DNA from: Halomonas sp. GFAJ-1
GTDB taxonomy: Bacteria > Pseudomonadota > Gammaproteobacteria > Pseudomonadales > Halomonadaceae
NCBI GenBank assembly: GCA_002966495.1
Contig: CP016490.1
Span: 1,860,001 to 1,924,000, forward strand
Direction of reading: 5' to 3'
DNA: 64,000 nucleotides
Positions 17,173 through 25,338 of the stretch are shown here, piece after piece. Below the pieces are notes generated by a model. The model had not been told where the DNA came from and did not search any database. It saw nothing but the letters and a program-made list of their open reading frames with translations. Made by a program: the position numbers and the translations under genes. Position 1 is the first letter of the stretch. Each line of letters begins with the position of its first letter.

Positions 17173-18360
17173 ATGATCGAAGCCAAAACGCGCGCCTGGT
17201 GGCGCGCGACGGCGGCCCTATGCTTAGGGTCGTTTCTTGTGTTTATCAATTTGTATGTGCCTCAACCGCTGCTGCCAGGGCTGAAAGACGCCTATGGGGT
17301 CTCCACCCTGGGTGTCAGTCTGCTGATGTCGGTATCCACGCTCTCACTTGCCTTAGTACTGCTGGTTTTTGGGCCGCTTTCTGATGCTATCGGTCGAGAG
17401 GCCATCATGCGCATTACGCTGCTGCTTGCGGGCGCTCTTTCGCTGGCGCTAGCGTTTGCACCGACCTTTGAAAGTCTTCTATTTCTGCGTTTACTGCAGG
17501 GGTTTGTGCTGGGGGGGCTTCCCGCCGTCGCCATTGCCTGGATGGCGGATGAGTTCGACAAGCCGGCGTTACTGAGCGCTGTAGGGCTTTACATCGGTGC
17601 CAACTCCCTAGGTGGCATTAGCGGGCGGATTGTTGGCGGCGTTGCCGCTGATGTAGGTGGGCCTACTGCGGCCTTTTTAGCGGTTGGGGTAATGACGGTC
17701 GTCGGGTGTGTAGTGTTCTGGCGGCTACTGCCCAATAGCCGCGCCTTTACCGCCAAGCGTTTTAAGTTGCGCCAAGCAGTGGGGGATTTGCTGGGCCACC
17801 TGCGCACCCCTGTGCTGTTGGCAGCCTACTGTTTAGGTGGCATCAACTTTCTTATCTTTATCAATCAATACAGCTATATCACTTTTCGTCTAGCGGTTGA
17901 GCCCTACCACTTAGCCGCCAGCGGCCTAGGGTTAATCTTCCTAACCTATCTAGGCGGCACCTTTGGCTCTACCGTTTCAGGTAGGTTAGCAGGACGATTC
18001 TCTCCCGCCAGCTGTATCAGCGTTGGAGTGGTTATTTTGATGCTTGGTACGGCGGTCACGTTAGCCAACTCGTTAACGTTAATTATTGTCGGTTTAACCA
18101 TCAACGCGTTTGGCTTTTTCCTGGCCCATTCGCTAGCGTCTAGTTGGGTAGGCCGTTATGCCCAGGGCGCGCGGGGCAGCGCCTCGGCACTCTACTTGGT
18201 GTTCTACTATTTGGGGGCCAGCGTGGGTGGGTTTTGGCTGGAGCCGTTCTGGCGCTGGGGGCAGTGGCAAGGGGTGGCCGTTGGTTCATGGTTATTGCTG
18301 GGGGTTGCCCTGGTTATTGGAGTGGGTATGTGGCGCTTTGAACGTCGCGCTAACCGCTAG
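17173..18360 (+). CDS. MFS transporter, YnfM-like
   Basis: This 395-residue inner-membrane protein has 12 predicted helices. The major-facilitator motif between helices 2 and 3 reads FGPLSDAIGREAIM (about residues 65-80). The first helix region contains SFLVFINLYVPQPLLP, shared with E. coli YnfM and related members annotated as sugar or drug exporters. GGNSLGGISGRI-type sequence around residue 145 (GANSLGGISGRIVGG) is also characteristic. The substrate is unknown. Its stop overlaps the stop of the convergent nikE gene by four bases, so there is no room for a separate terminator. Confidence 0.85.
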   Translation: MIEAKTRAWWRATAALCLGSFLVFINLYVPQPLLPGLKDAYGVSTLGVSLLMSVSTLSLALVLLVFGPLSDAIGREAIMRITLLLAGALSLALAFAPTFESLLFLRLLQGFVLGGLPAVAIAWMADEFDKPALLSAVGLYIGANSLGGISGRIVGGVAADVGGPTAAFLAVGVMTVVGCVVFWRLLPNSRAFTAKRFKLRQAVGDLLGHLRTPVLLAAYCLGGINFLIFINQYSYITFRLAVEPYHLAASGLGLIFLTYLGGTFGSTVSGRLAGRFSPASCISVGVVILMLGTAVTLANSLTLIIVGLTINAFGFFLAHSLASSWVGRYAQGARGSASALYLVFYYLGASVGGFWLEPFWRWGQWQGVAVGSWLLLGVALVIGVGMWRFERRANR

Positions 18361-18971
18361 CAGCTCATACAATAGCCCTGGGTAAGGTGGTAGCGCCGCT
18401 GGCAGAGACGTTTCAACAGGGCCGTGTCATGACTGATGACCAGCACGCCGAGCCGGTGTTTTTCAGCGTATGTTTTGAGTGCCTGCCATAGCGCAACCTG
18501 GGTAATGGGGTCGAGCATGGTGGAGATTTCATCGGCAATTAAGTACCGCACCCCAGGTGCTAAGGCTCTTAGCACGCAAATCCGCTGTAATTCCCCACCG
18601 GATAGTGCATGGGGGAAGCGCGACAGCCAAGCGGGCTGAATGCCAAAGGCGTGAAGAAGCGCGGCTGGCGGCTGCCACGCCTCATGAAGAATTTTAGCGA
18701 CTCGCCAGCGGGGATTAACAGCAAGCTCGGGCGACTGCGGCAGCCACTGTACCGGGCTTAGCCCGCTAGCTGGGAGCGGTCCACCATCAATATAAATACG
18801 CCCACCTTTAGGGCTAAGCTGGCCCGCCAAGAGTTTACCCAGGGTCGATTTTCCTGCGCCTGAATCACCACTCAGCCCGAGCCACTCTCCCTCACTAAGT
18901 GCGAGCGAGATATCATTTAAAACCAGTTGTTCAGGGCGAAAGCCAAACTGCAGACTCTGGGCTTCAAGCAA
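18357..18971 (-). CDS. nikE: Nickel/peptide ABC transporter ATPase, NikE-like (short)
   Basis: This 204-residue ABC ATPase is the last gene of the nik operon. It has Walker A GDSGAGKST (about 35-43), the Q-loop in LPQSPELAV, signature LSGGELQR, Walker B YLIADEIS and the switch H in ISHDTALL. All core motifs are intact, but it is about 60 residues shorter than E. coli NikE and lacks the C-terminal region common in the Opp/Dpp/Nik ATPases. It ends in GYCMSC, two cysteines at the extreme C-terminus. It overlaps nikD by eight bases. With NikD it should form the ATPase pair of the importer. Confidence 0.85.
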   Translation of the reverse strand: MLEAQSLQFGFRPEQLVLNDISLALSEGEWLGLSGDSGAGKSTLGKLLAGQLSPKGGRIYIDGGPLPASGLSPVQWLPQSPELAVNPRWRVAKILHEAWQPPAALLHAFGIQPAWLSRFPHALSGGELQRICVLRALAPGVRYLIADEISTMLDPITQVALWQALKTYAEKHRLGVLVISHDTALLKRLCQRRYHLTQGYCMSC

Positions 18972-19791
18972 TGTTTGGCTCCTTGCTATGCGCCATCTGC
19001 GCCACAGGGAGGCTGAAAGCGTTATCGGGTAGTGCTTGCCAAAGCGACTTGGCGTATCCGCTGCTTAGCGTGTCACCGTTGCCCTGAAAGGCGCAGGCGG
19101 TGGTAGTTTCTACGCACTGCCCCTGGCGCATAATCGTCACTTGTTCAGCAATGGGCAGGGCGTGGCGTAAATCGTGGGTAATTAACATCACGGCCTTGCC
19201 TTGATCGGCAAGTGCTTTAAGCGCTGCCATCACGCGCTCACGCTGTAGCGGGTCTAGCCCAACGCTGGGCTCATCGGCAATAATCAGCTGCGCGTGGCTA
19301 ACGTGGGCCATGGCGGTGAGCACTCGTCGTGCCATGCCTCCCGAAAGCTCATGGGGATAAGCACGCTGTGCAGCGTCATCGAGCTGATAATGAGCGAGCG
19401 CTTTCCCTGCAGTTTGCCAGGCACTAGATTTCGCGTGCCCCGCCCGGCGGGCTGCCCAACTTACCTGGCGCTGGCTACGTACTAACGGGTCGAGCGCGCT
19501 GAGTGACTGGGGGATTAGCGCAAGCTGGCGCCCGCGAAGTTGGCATTGGCGGGCAGGCGTTAACGCCTCTGAGTGAAAAACAAGCTGACCGCTGGTTTTG
19601 GCACCTTCAGGCAGCAGGCCCATAATCGCGTAGGCTAGCAAGCTCTTTCCTGCACCGGAGGCGCCGACAATGGCGTGTACTTCTCCTGGCATAAGACTTA
19701 ACGTTATCTGCTCAAAACAGGTAGCCCATTTCCGCTTCCACCAGGGCTGGTAGTAGGGCAGCTGTAGCGTGAGACGATCAATATGCAGCAC
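18964..19791 (-). CDS. nikD: Nickel/peptide ABC transporter ATPase, NikD-like
   Basis: This 275-residue ABC ATPase has Walker A GASGAGKSLLAYAIMG, Q-loop LIPQSLSALDP, signature LSGGMARRVLTAMA, Walker B LIIADEPSVGLDP and the switch histidine in ITHDLRHALP. The SALDP sequence after the Q-loop is typical of Opp/Dpp/Nik ATPases. It starts with GTG at 19791, preceded by AAGGAGCC. It lies 46 bases after nikC and overlaps nikE, so the five nik genes form one unit. NikD and NikE normally act as a heterodimer under the NikBC channel. Confidence 0.87.
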   Translation of the reverse strand: MLHIDRLTLQLPYYQPWWKRKWATCFEQITLSLMPGEVHAIVGASGAGKSLLAYAIMGLLPEGAKTSGQLVFHSEALTPARQCQLRGRQLALIPQSLSALDPLVRSQRQVSWAARRAGHAKSSAWQTAGKALAHYQLDDAAQRAYPHELSGGMARRVLTAMAHVSHAQLIIADEPSVGLDPLQRERVMAALKALADQGKAVMLITHDLRHALPIAEQVTIMRQGQCVETTTACAFQGNGDTLSSGYAKSLWQALPDNAFSLPVAQMAHSKEPNIA

Positions 19792-19837
19792 AACAGGCTC
19801 CTTGAGTGAGTGACAACAGGCAGTGGACGCCAGCGAG

Positions 19838-20638
19838 CTATAACGCCCGCCGTAACGTAAACGCTAGCCGATCAATGCACAGCACCAGCAGCAGTAGTCC
19901 TAACCCTGGAAATACCCCAAGCCACCAGTAGCCTGCGGTGATGTAGCGCATGGCGTCTGCCAGTAATACCCCGATGGCCGGTTGGTTGGGGTCTAGGCCA
20001 ACCCCTAAAAAGGTGAGGGCGGCTTCATGCAAAATGGCGTGGGGAAACAGTAGCAGGGCACCAACAAGGCAGTGAGGCAGTACGTGGGGTAATAAATGAT
20101 GCAGCAGGATAAAGCCACGGGATTTGCCCAGCGAGCGTGAAATACGCACGTAAGGGGCATGACGCAGGGTGAGTAGCTCAGCCCTCAGTACCCTCGCTAG
20201 GCTTGGCCAGTGGGTAACGGCGACAGCAATAATGACGGCCTGGGTGCCGCCGCCCAATGCAAAGGCAATTAACAGCAGTAAAATCAAATGCGGCACGCTG
20301 AGCAGTGTATCGATCAGTAGGCTGACCAGCGCATCAAGTTTACTGGACAGTGTAGCGATAGCGGCCAAGGTTAACGCAATGGCGGTGCCCAGCAGTGCCG
20401 CGCTGATACCGACCCAAAAGCTTAGCCTAAGCCCGGCCAGGGTGCGTGCCCATAGCTCACGGCCCAGTGCATCGGTGCCTAGCCAGTGGCTGGCGCTGGG
20501 CGGTGCAAGGCGCGCATCAAACTGCATCTGTAGTGGTGCTGCCCCGAGCCATAAGGGGCTGGCGATAAGTGCGCTTAATAGCACCACTGCAAATGCGATA
20601 TACGCCACAGCATAAAGGCGCGGCTGGGAGGCGCTCAT
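19838..20638 (-). CDS. nikC: Nickel/peptide ABC transporter permease, NikC-like
   Basis: This 266-residue inner-membrane permease of the DppC/NikC group has about six hydrophobic segments. LGTDALGRELWARTLAGLRLSF near residues 52-73 is the family hallmark. The coupling loop near the C-terminus includes EAALTFLGVGLDPNQPAIGVLL. It pairs with NikB to form the channel. Its start overlaps the end of nikB by four bases. Nickel specificity is inferred from nikR and its operator at the head of the operon, not from this protein alone. Confidence 0.88.
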   Translation of the reverse strand: MSASQPRLYAVAYIAFAVVLLSALIASPLWLGAAPLQMQFDARLAPPSASHWLGTDALGRELWARTLAGLRLSFWVGISAALLGTAIALTLAAIATLSSKLDALVSLLIDTLLSVPHLILLLLIAFALGGGTQAVIIAVAVTHWPSLARVLRAELLTLRHAPYVRISRSLGKSRGFILLHHLLPHVLPHCLVGALLLFPHAILHEAALTFLGVGLDPNQPAIGVLLADAMRYITAGYWWLGVFPGLGLLLLVLCIDRLAFTLRRAL

Positions 20639-21627
20639 AGCGGCCCCTGCTCGATACGTGGGTCAATCAGGTGATAAAGACTGTCGGCGATTAGATTACC
20701 TACGCTGACGAACAGCGCGGTAAAGAGCGCAATGCCCAGTAACAGGGGGACATCGCTACGCAGTCCTGCCTCAACGGTGGCTTGCCCAAGCCCTGGGTAG
20801 GCAAAAATCTGTTCGATTAAAATGGCGCCGCCAAATAGCTCGCCCAATGAGGCAAACGCTAAGGTAAGTGCGGGGAGGCTTGCGTGGCGAATGCCGTGTC
20901 GCCAGGCAATATCAATACGACTGGCCCCCTGGGCAAAGGCATGGGTGGCAATCTCAGAGCGCATCAGCGCAATCATGCGCGTACGAGTGTGTAGTGTAAT
21001 AGAGGCAATACCCAGGAGCGTCAATGTCGCAACGGGAAGCGCTAAATGATGTAGCCGGGTGAGTAGGCTGACCTCCTGACTCAGCATTCCTGGTGGGCCG
21101 GCACAGCAGATAGGCGTCCAGCCCAGGTACACCGAAAACAACAGCAGGCCTACTATGCCGAGCCAAAAAGTGGGCGTTGAGGCGGTGATATACGCATAGC
21201 CGCTAATCACTCTATCAAGCGTTGACCCCTCTTTAGCGCCTGCAATAACGCCTAGCGCAAAGCCCACCACTACCGAGAGAAGCCACGCGCTGCCTAGTAG
21301 CATAATAGAGCGGTAAAAGCGCTGGCTGATGACCTCGCTGACCGGCTGGTTATAGATATGGCTCCAGCCTAGTTCGCCGCTGAGTAGTTGACGTAGCCAG
21401 TGGCCAAACTGGACGGCAGGTGGGGACTCAAAGCCCCAGCGCTCTGTGATGAGGGCGCGCTGCTCAGGGCTCACTTGGGCCATTTGTGGCCCCAGGTAGG
21501 CGTCTACCGGATCGATAGGCGATAGCATCACAAGCCCAAATGCCAGCGCGGCGACGCAAAACAGTACCAGTGTTAAGCGCAGGCAGCGGTAGGCTAGCCA
21601 GCGGGTCAATCGCACGTCCAGCGCCAC
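20635..21627 (-). CDS. nikB: Nickel/peptide ABC transporter permease, NikB-like
   Basis: This 330-residue permease of the DppB/NikB group has a first membrane segment at about residues 17-36. The PIDPVDAYLG segment follows it, as in the family. Later come ASTPTFWLGIVGLLLFSV and the coupling loop with LGELFGGAILIEQIFAYPGLG. It starts with GTG at 21627, 22 bases inside the end of nikA, so it is translationally coupled to it. GWTPICCAGPPG contains a pair of cysteines in a periplasmic-side loop, which could be of interest for metal handling but is not a known motif. Confidence 0.88.
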   Translation of the reverse strand: MALDVRLTRWLAYRCLRLTLVLFCVAALAFGLVMLSPIDPVDAYLGPQMAQVSPEQRALITERWGFESPPAVQFGHWLRQLLSGELGWSHIYNQPVSEVISQRFYRSIMLLGSAWLLSVVVGFALGVIAGAKEGSTLDRVISGYAYITASTPTFWLGIVGLLLFSVYLGWTPICCAGPPGMLSQEVSLLTRLHHLALPVATLTLLGIASITLHTRTRMIALMRSEIATHAFAQGASRIDIAWRHGIRHASLPALTLAFASLGELFGGAILIEQIFAYPGLGQATVEAGLRSDVPLLLGIALFTALFVSVGNLIADSLYHLIDPRIEQGPL

Positions 21628-23195
21628 GTCTGGAGGTTGGCGGTAATGGGCCAGCCGTGGCCATGGGGAGCAATACCCAGTTCGCCAACATCTAGGCAGC
21701 GATGGGCAGCATAGACGTGAGCAAGGTTAACCATCCATGCCCAGCTGGTATCACCACGAACACCATAACCGGTTTCGCCATCCCACTGGGCGGCTTGCCA
21801 GTGTTGGTTGGCGGTTTCCTGATCAGCCGCTGTTTGAGCTGCGTCTAAATGGCGATCTACCGTAGGGTTGGCGTAGTAGCCGCTGTTGTAGAACCCAAAG
21901 CCTGCGTGCTGACTATGAAATAAGTAGTACACTTCCTGGGGGCTGTGGCTGCCAAAGCCAAAGACAATGGCATCCTGGTGGAGCGCCTCGCGCTGTATCT
22001 CGTCCCAGTGGCGCCCTGTGGGCTGCATCTCAATCCCTAAGGGGCGCACCATGTCAGCACTCACTTGGGCTAATAATTGGCGCGTGGTGTCGCTCGCCGG
22101 GTAGGTTAAGCGAAAGCGCGCCGGTTGGCCGTCCTTGTAGCGCAGCCCGTCTGCACGAAGCTCCCAGCCTGCGTCATCTAAGAGGGTATGTGCGCGTGTA
22201 AGGTCAGGCGCTTCAAAAGCTTCATCTGTATCGCTCCATGCCAAACCGTCGGCAGGGCCAAATGCCGGGCGGCCATAGCCATGTAGGGCAACGTCTACCA
22301 GCGTTTCTCGATCAAGGGCCAGGTTAATCGCCCGACGGATGGCGATATCGGCGGTGACATCATTACCAATAGGGGCGCCTGAAGGCGCGTGTTCACCGCT
22401 CGCTGGCTGCATTGGGAACAGGATACCGCGGTTATCAACGCTCTCCATCACCACGCGCTGCATATGGGTAGGAAGGTTGGCTGCCAGCGCCGGTGGCAGC
22501 GCGGCGAGGTCAACTTGCCCGGCGTGTGCGGCACTTAAGGTGGTGTCTTCCCCGGTGAATAGAAATACTAACCGCTCAAAGGCAGGCGGTTCGCCGTAAT
22601 AGTAGGGGTTACGCTCAACGATAAGCTGTTCGCCTTCCTGCCACTCCACCAGTTGGTAAGGGCCAGCGCCCAGGGGTTGCCTGCCATAATGATCGCCATA
22701 GCCATTTTCCCGCTCTGCGGCAGGCACAATCCCTAGGGTCATTAACTGGTCGATAAAGGTGATACGGGGTGCTTTGAGGGTCAGTTCAACGGTATATCGG
22801 TCAATAGCGTGAGCTGCTTGTAACGCGCTAAGGTCGGCGCGCCCCCCCGCACTAGACGCCGCATTAAAGGTATAGGCAACATCCGTTGCGGTTAGTGGCG
22901 TGCCATCGGCAAAGTAGGCATCGTCGCGCAGGGTGAGCGTCCAAGTGAGCCGGTCTTCTGAAAGTGACCACGCCGTGGCGAGCTCAGGCGTTGGGGCTAG
23001 GTCATGGCCACGGGATAACAGCGTTGCTTGAAACAGCGGGCTGCCATACTGGCCCCAACCTAGCAGGGGGTCGAACCCTTGTTCGGGTTCACCGCCAATG
23101 GCGAGCACAAGCTGCTCTTTCGCTTGAAGTGGGCTATTAAACGCTAAGCAAAAAGCGGTCAGGCCCAGTAAGATGGAACGCTGGTAACGAAACAT
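21606..23195 (-). CDS. nikA: Nickel ABC transporter periplasmic binding protein, NikA-like
   Basis: This 529-residue protein belongs to the SBP_bac_5 family of nickel, peptide and opine binding proteins. An N-terminal signal peptide (SILLGLTAFCLAFNSPLQA) directs it to the periplasm. The family signature region includes LATAWSLSEDRLTWTLTLRDD and FADGTPLTATDVAYTF near residues 70-110. The C-terminus contains APHGHGWPITANLQ, a histidine pair that might contribute to metal binding (inference). It is the first gene of nikABCDE; a NikR operator ends 23 bases upstream of its start, in the likely promoter. AAGG precedes the ATG. Without the regulator it could be mistaken for a peptide-binding protein. 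Confidence 0.85.
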   Translation of the reverse strand: MFRYQRSILLGLTAFCLAFNSPLQAKEQLVLAIGGEPEQGFDPLLGWGQYGSPLFQATLLSRGHDLAPTPELATAWSLSEDRLTWTLTLRDDAYFADGTPLTATDVAYTFNAASSAGGRADLSALQAAHAIDRYTVELTLKAPRITFIDQLMTLGIVPAAERENGYGDHYGRQPLGAGPYQLVEWQEGEQLIVERNPYYYGEPPAFERLVFLFTGEDTTLSAAHAGQVDLAALPPALAANLPTHMQRVVMESVDNRGILFPMQPASGEHAPSGAPIGNDVTADIAIRRAINLALDRETLVDVALHGYGRPAFGPADGLAWSDTDEAFEAPDLTRAHTLLDDAGWELRADGLRYKDGQPARFRLTYPASDTTRQLLAQVSADMVRPLGIEMQPTGRHWDEIQREALHQDAIVFGFGSHSPQEVYYLFHSQHAGFGFYNSGYYANPTVDRHLDAAQTAADQETANQHWQAAQWDGETGYGVRGDTSWAWMVNLAHVYAAHRCLDVGELGIAPHGHGWPITANLQTWRWTCD

Positions 23196-23217
23196 GGCTT
23201 AGCCTTTTAACTCAAAA

Positions 23218-23245
23218 GTATGATGATTTAACAATAACATCATAC
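23218..23245. promoter_or_regulatory. NikR operator upstream of nikA
   Basis: GTATGA and TCATAC are separated by exactly 16 bases, which is the published E. coli NikR operator layout. The arms extend to GTATGATG and CATCATAC, an 8-bp perfect inverted repeat. It lies between the divergent nikA and nikR genes, 22 bases before the nikA start and 68 before nikR. Nickel-loaded NikR should bind here and repress nikABCDE; it may also affect its own gene. Confidence 0.93.
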
Positions 23246-23313
23246 TCTACGGTCAGGAAGATGCCCTTTGCCGCATTTGATAGGTTAAGTAGACGTAGAC
23301 AATAGGAGGCGGG

Positions 23314-23715
23314 ATGCAACGTGTCACGGTGACGTTGGATGAAGAGTTGCTTAGCGAGGTGGACGCGCTAATGCGTATACGCGGGTATCAGAATCGTTCA
23401 GAGGCAATTCGCGATCTAACACGCAGTGGTTTGAAGCAGGCAAGGGAAGAGGTGGCCCCAGAGGCACCTTGTATGGGGGCGCTGGTCTACGTGTATGATC
23501 ATGCCGCGCGAGATCTATCTAAGCGCTTAACTCGCCACTCCCACGACCACCACGACTTGACCCTTTCAACTCTGCACGTGCATATCAACCACGATAGTTG
23601 CCTGGAAGTGGCGCTTCTAAAAGGGCAGGGTAGCGCCTTGAAACAGTTTGCCGACGAAGTGACCTCATCGCGCAGCGTGCGCTATGGTCAGCTCGTGTTA
23701 ATTCCAGAAGAGTAG
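23314..23715 (+). CDS. nikR: Nickel-responsive repressor NikR
   Basis: This 133-residue regulator has an N-terminal ribbon-helix-helix DNA-binding domain (QRVTVTLDEELLSEVD, then GYQNRSEAIRDL) and a C-terminal ACT-like nickel domain. The four high-affinity nickel ligands are present: H77, H88 and H90 (LHVHINH) and C96, matching E. coli H76, H87, H89 and C95. When nickel is plentiful the tetramer binds the operator found 68 bases upstream and shuts off the divergent nikABCDE operon. AGGAGG precedes the ATG. Its presence is the best evidence that the adjacent Opp-like transporter carries nickel. Confidence 0.96.
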   Translation: MQRVTVTLDEELLSEVDALMRIRGYQNRSEAIRDLTRSGLKQAREEVAPEAPCMGALVYVYDHAARDLSKRLTRHSHDHHDLTLSTLHVHINHDSCLEVALLKGQGSALKQFADEVTSSRSVRYGQLVLIPEE

Positions 23716-23775
23716 TGGTTAAAAAAGGTGGGTAAAAAGTCGAGGTTAGACGTTAGCTGGCTGAAGGGTATCCAA

Positions 23776-23801
23776 TAAAAAGGGCGGCCCATGGCCACCC
23801 T
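23776..23801 (-). terminator. Terminator of slyD
   Basis: Read on the minus strand, AGGGtGGCC pairs with GGCCcGCCCT-type sequence around a CCATGGCC core, and the stem is followed directly by TTTTT. It lies 30 bases after the slyD stop. It may also end nikR transcripts from the other side. Confidence 0.6.
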
Positions 23802-23830
23802 CTTATGCGAACGTTCAGCAACTAAGAAAG

Positions 23831-24313
23831 TTAGTGCTCAACGCCGCCTTCGCCGTGCACATGACCGTGCTCAACTTCTTCCTGGCTTGCTTCACGCACT
23901 GTAGCAATCTCAACATCGAAGTTGAGCTGCTGGCCTGCCAGCGGGTGGTTGCCATCAACCACAACCGTATCGCCTTCAACCTTCTTGACGGTGACCATCA
24001 GAGGGCCGCCCTGGGTTTGTGCCTGGAACTGCATGCCTGGCTCAATGCTTTCAACGCCCTGGAAGGCATCGCGGGGTACTTCTTGCATCAGCTGTTCTTG
24101 AACTTCACCGTAGCCTTCAGAAGGCGAAACGGAAACGTTCAGTTTGTCACCAGCGGCACGGCCTTCGAGCTCTTTTTCCAGACCTGGGATAATGTTGCCA
24201 GCGCCGTGGAGGTAGGTCAGCGGCTCGCGGCCTTCGGAACTGTCAAGCACCTCACCTGCATCATTGGTCAGGGTATAGTGGAACGCGACAACCGAGTTTT
24301 GCGCAATTTGCAT
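23831..24313 (-). CDS. slyD: FKBP-type peptidyl-prolyl isomerase SlyD
   Basis: This 160-residue cytoplasmic prolyl isomerase and chaperone has the FKBP core split by an insert-in-flap chaperone domain. The start VVAFHYTLTNDAGEVLDSS, LTYLHGAGNIIPGLEKEL and the NHPLAGQQLNFDVEI element are diagnostic of SlyD. The C-terminal tail is short but still histidine-rich (EVEHGHVHGEGGVEH), a possible metal-binding tail as in E. coli SlyD, which helps deliver nickel to hydrogenase. Here it is convergent with nikR, right beside the nickel operon, although not in it. The E. coli tail is longer and also has cysteines, which are missing here. Confidence 0.92.
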   Translation of the reverse strand: MQIAQNSVVAFHYTLTNDAGEVLDSSEGREPLTYLHGAGNIIPGLEKELEGRAAGDKLNVSVSPSEGYGEVQEQLMQEVPRDAFQGVESIEPGMQFQAQTQGGPLMVTVKKVEGDTVVVDGNHPLAGQQLNFDVEIATVREASQEEVEHGHVHGEGGVEH

Positions 24314-24496
24314 TGATTAACCTTTCGGTGAGTGCATGTCCCAACATGGTAACGCGTGTGAGCTAGCTTGTCAGGGGGTAAGCCAGGGTTTTTCCCGCTA
24401 CTGGCCTTTGGCGGTATTGCGCCATGCTGTGCGCAGGGATACTCTACAGCCACAACTTCTTCTCCCTCTTCCAGACAGCTTTATATGGAGTTTTCT

Positions 24497-24778
24497 ATGA
24501 CGGTCTTCGTTCTTTGGGTAATCGCCTTTGTTTTGATTGCCTATTTTGCTAATAAGCGTTGGGATAACGGCGTAAGCCAAGGCCTAGATAAAATGCTACC
24601 GGATGTTTTAAAGACCCACGGTGATAATCGCCACTTATGGATTGGTGCGCTGGCGATCCTAGGCGCCACCACGCTGGTGCGTCCGGTAGATATCCTGTTA
24701 GTGGTGGTGCTACTAGCCATCATAGGGCTTATTGTTATGAAACTGGCGAGCTGGGCAAGTAGCAAAACCACTCACTAA
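24497..24778 (+). CDS. Small membrane protein, function unknown
   Basis: This 93-residue protein has two hydrophobic regions: residues 2-18 (TVFVLWVIAFVLIAYFA) and a long C-terminal region at about 48-85 with two likely helices. A short polar stretch between them reads KRWDNGVSQGLDKMLPD. TGGAG six bases before the ATG at 24497 sets this start; longer readings from 24368 or 24485 are less likely. A strong hairpin terminator follows within 20 bases. I do not recognise the family. Confidence 0.6.
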   Translation: MTVFVLWVIAFVLIAYFANKRWDNGVSQGLDKMLPDVLKTHGDNRHLWIGALAILGATTLVRPVDILLVVVLLAIIGLIVMKLASWASSKTTH

Positions 24779-24795
24779 CGCCCTCAGCACCATAA

Positions 24796-24832
24796 AAAAG
24801 CGCCCGATCAGCTTGGCTGATCGGGCGCTTTT
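24796..24832. terminator. Bidirectional terminator between two convergent genes
   Basis: AAAAGCGCCCGATCAGC and its exact reverse complement surround a TTG loop, giving a 17-bp inverted repeat with A and T tracts on both sides. It can serve both the small membrane protein gene and slyB. Confidence 0.9.
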
Positions 24833-24867
24833 AATTTACTTGAACTTTAAAACTGTATAGCGAGCGC

Positions 24868-25338
24868 TTAGTAGGGCGCAACACTCATGTTGGCACCACT
24901 GCCAATCAAGCGAACCCGCTGGCCAGCTTGGAATTGACGGTCGGCGCGCTGAACCACAATAACGTCCGTGCCGTCATCGCGGCGGATTTCCATTTCGAGT
25001 GCGCTAACACGGTTAGCACGGTCTTCAGCTGCTGTACCGGCAACGGCACCACCGAGTGCACCTGCTACGGTTGCAAGCTGTCGGCCAGTACCGCCGCCTA
25101 CTTGGTTACCTAAAATACCGCCGATCGCTGCGCCGCCGCCGCCGCCCAGCAAGTTACCAGTGCGGCTGTCCGCCTGAATTTGTACCGGACGTACGGCAAC
25201 AATGGTGCCATACGCAACGCTTTGGCCGGTTTGGGCTTGGCTGCCACGGTATACATCGCCTGAGTAAGGGGCGGTATTGGCACAACCCGCCAATGTAAGA
25301 ATGCTTAACGCAGCAACGGGTAGTAGTAGACGTTTCAT
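24868..25338 (-). CDS. slyB: Outer-membrane lipoprotein SlyB (glycine-zipper 2TM)
   Basis: This 156-residue lipoprotein has a signal peptide ending in the lipobox LAGC (lipidated Cys at about residue 19). SVAYGTIVAVRPVQIQ follows, shared with SlyB/Pcp. A glycine-zipper stretch with GGAAIGGILGNQVGGGTG and GALGGAVAG spans about residues 64-105. The C-terminal EMEIRRDDG...VVQRAD...GQRVRL segment is also typical. It sits in the outer membrane and, in enteric bacteria, helps keep the envelope stable under stress. It appears to be a single-gene unit. Confidence 0.92.
   Translation of the reverse strand: MKRLLLPVAALSILTLAGCANTAPYSGDVYRGSQAQTGQSVAYGTIVAVRPVQIQADSRTGNLLGGGGGAAIGGILGNQVGGGTGRQLATVAGALGGAVAGTAAEDRANRVSALEMEIRRDDGTDVIVVQRADRQFQAGQRVRLIGSGANMSVAPY

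Noticed and set aside
23834..24316. A 160-codon open frame exactly opposite slyD
   Set aside because: It mirrors slyD, which has strong family similarity and a good ribosome site; the antisense frame has neither.
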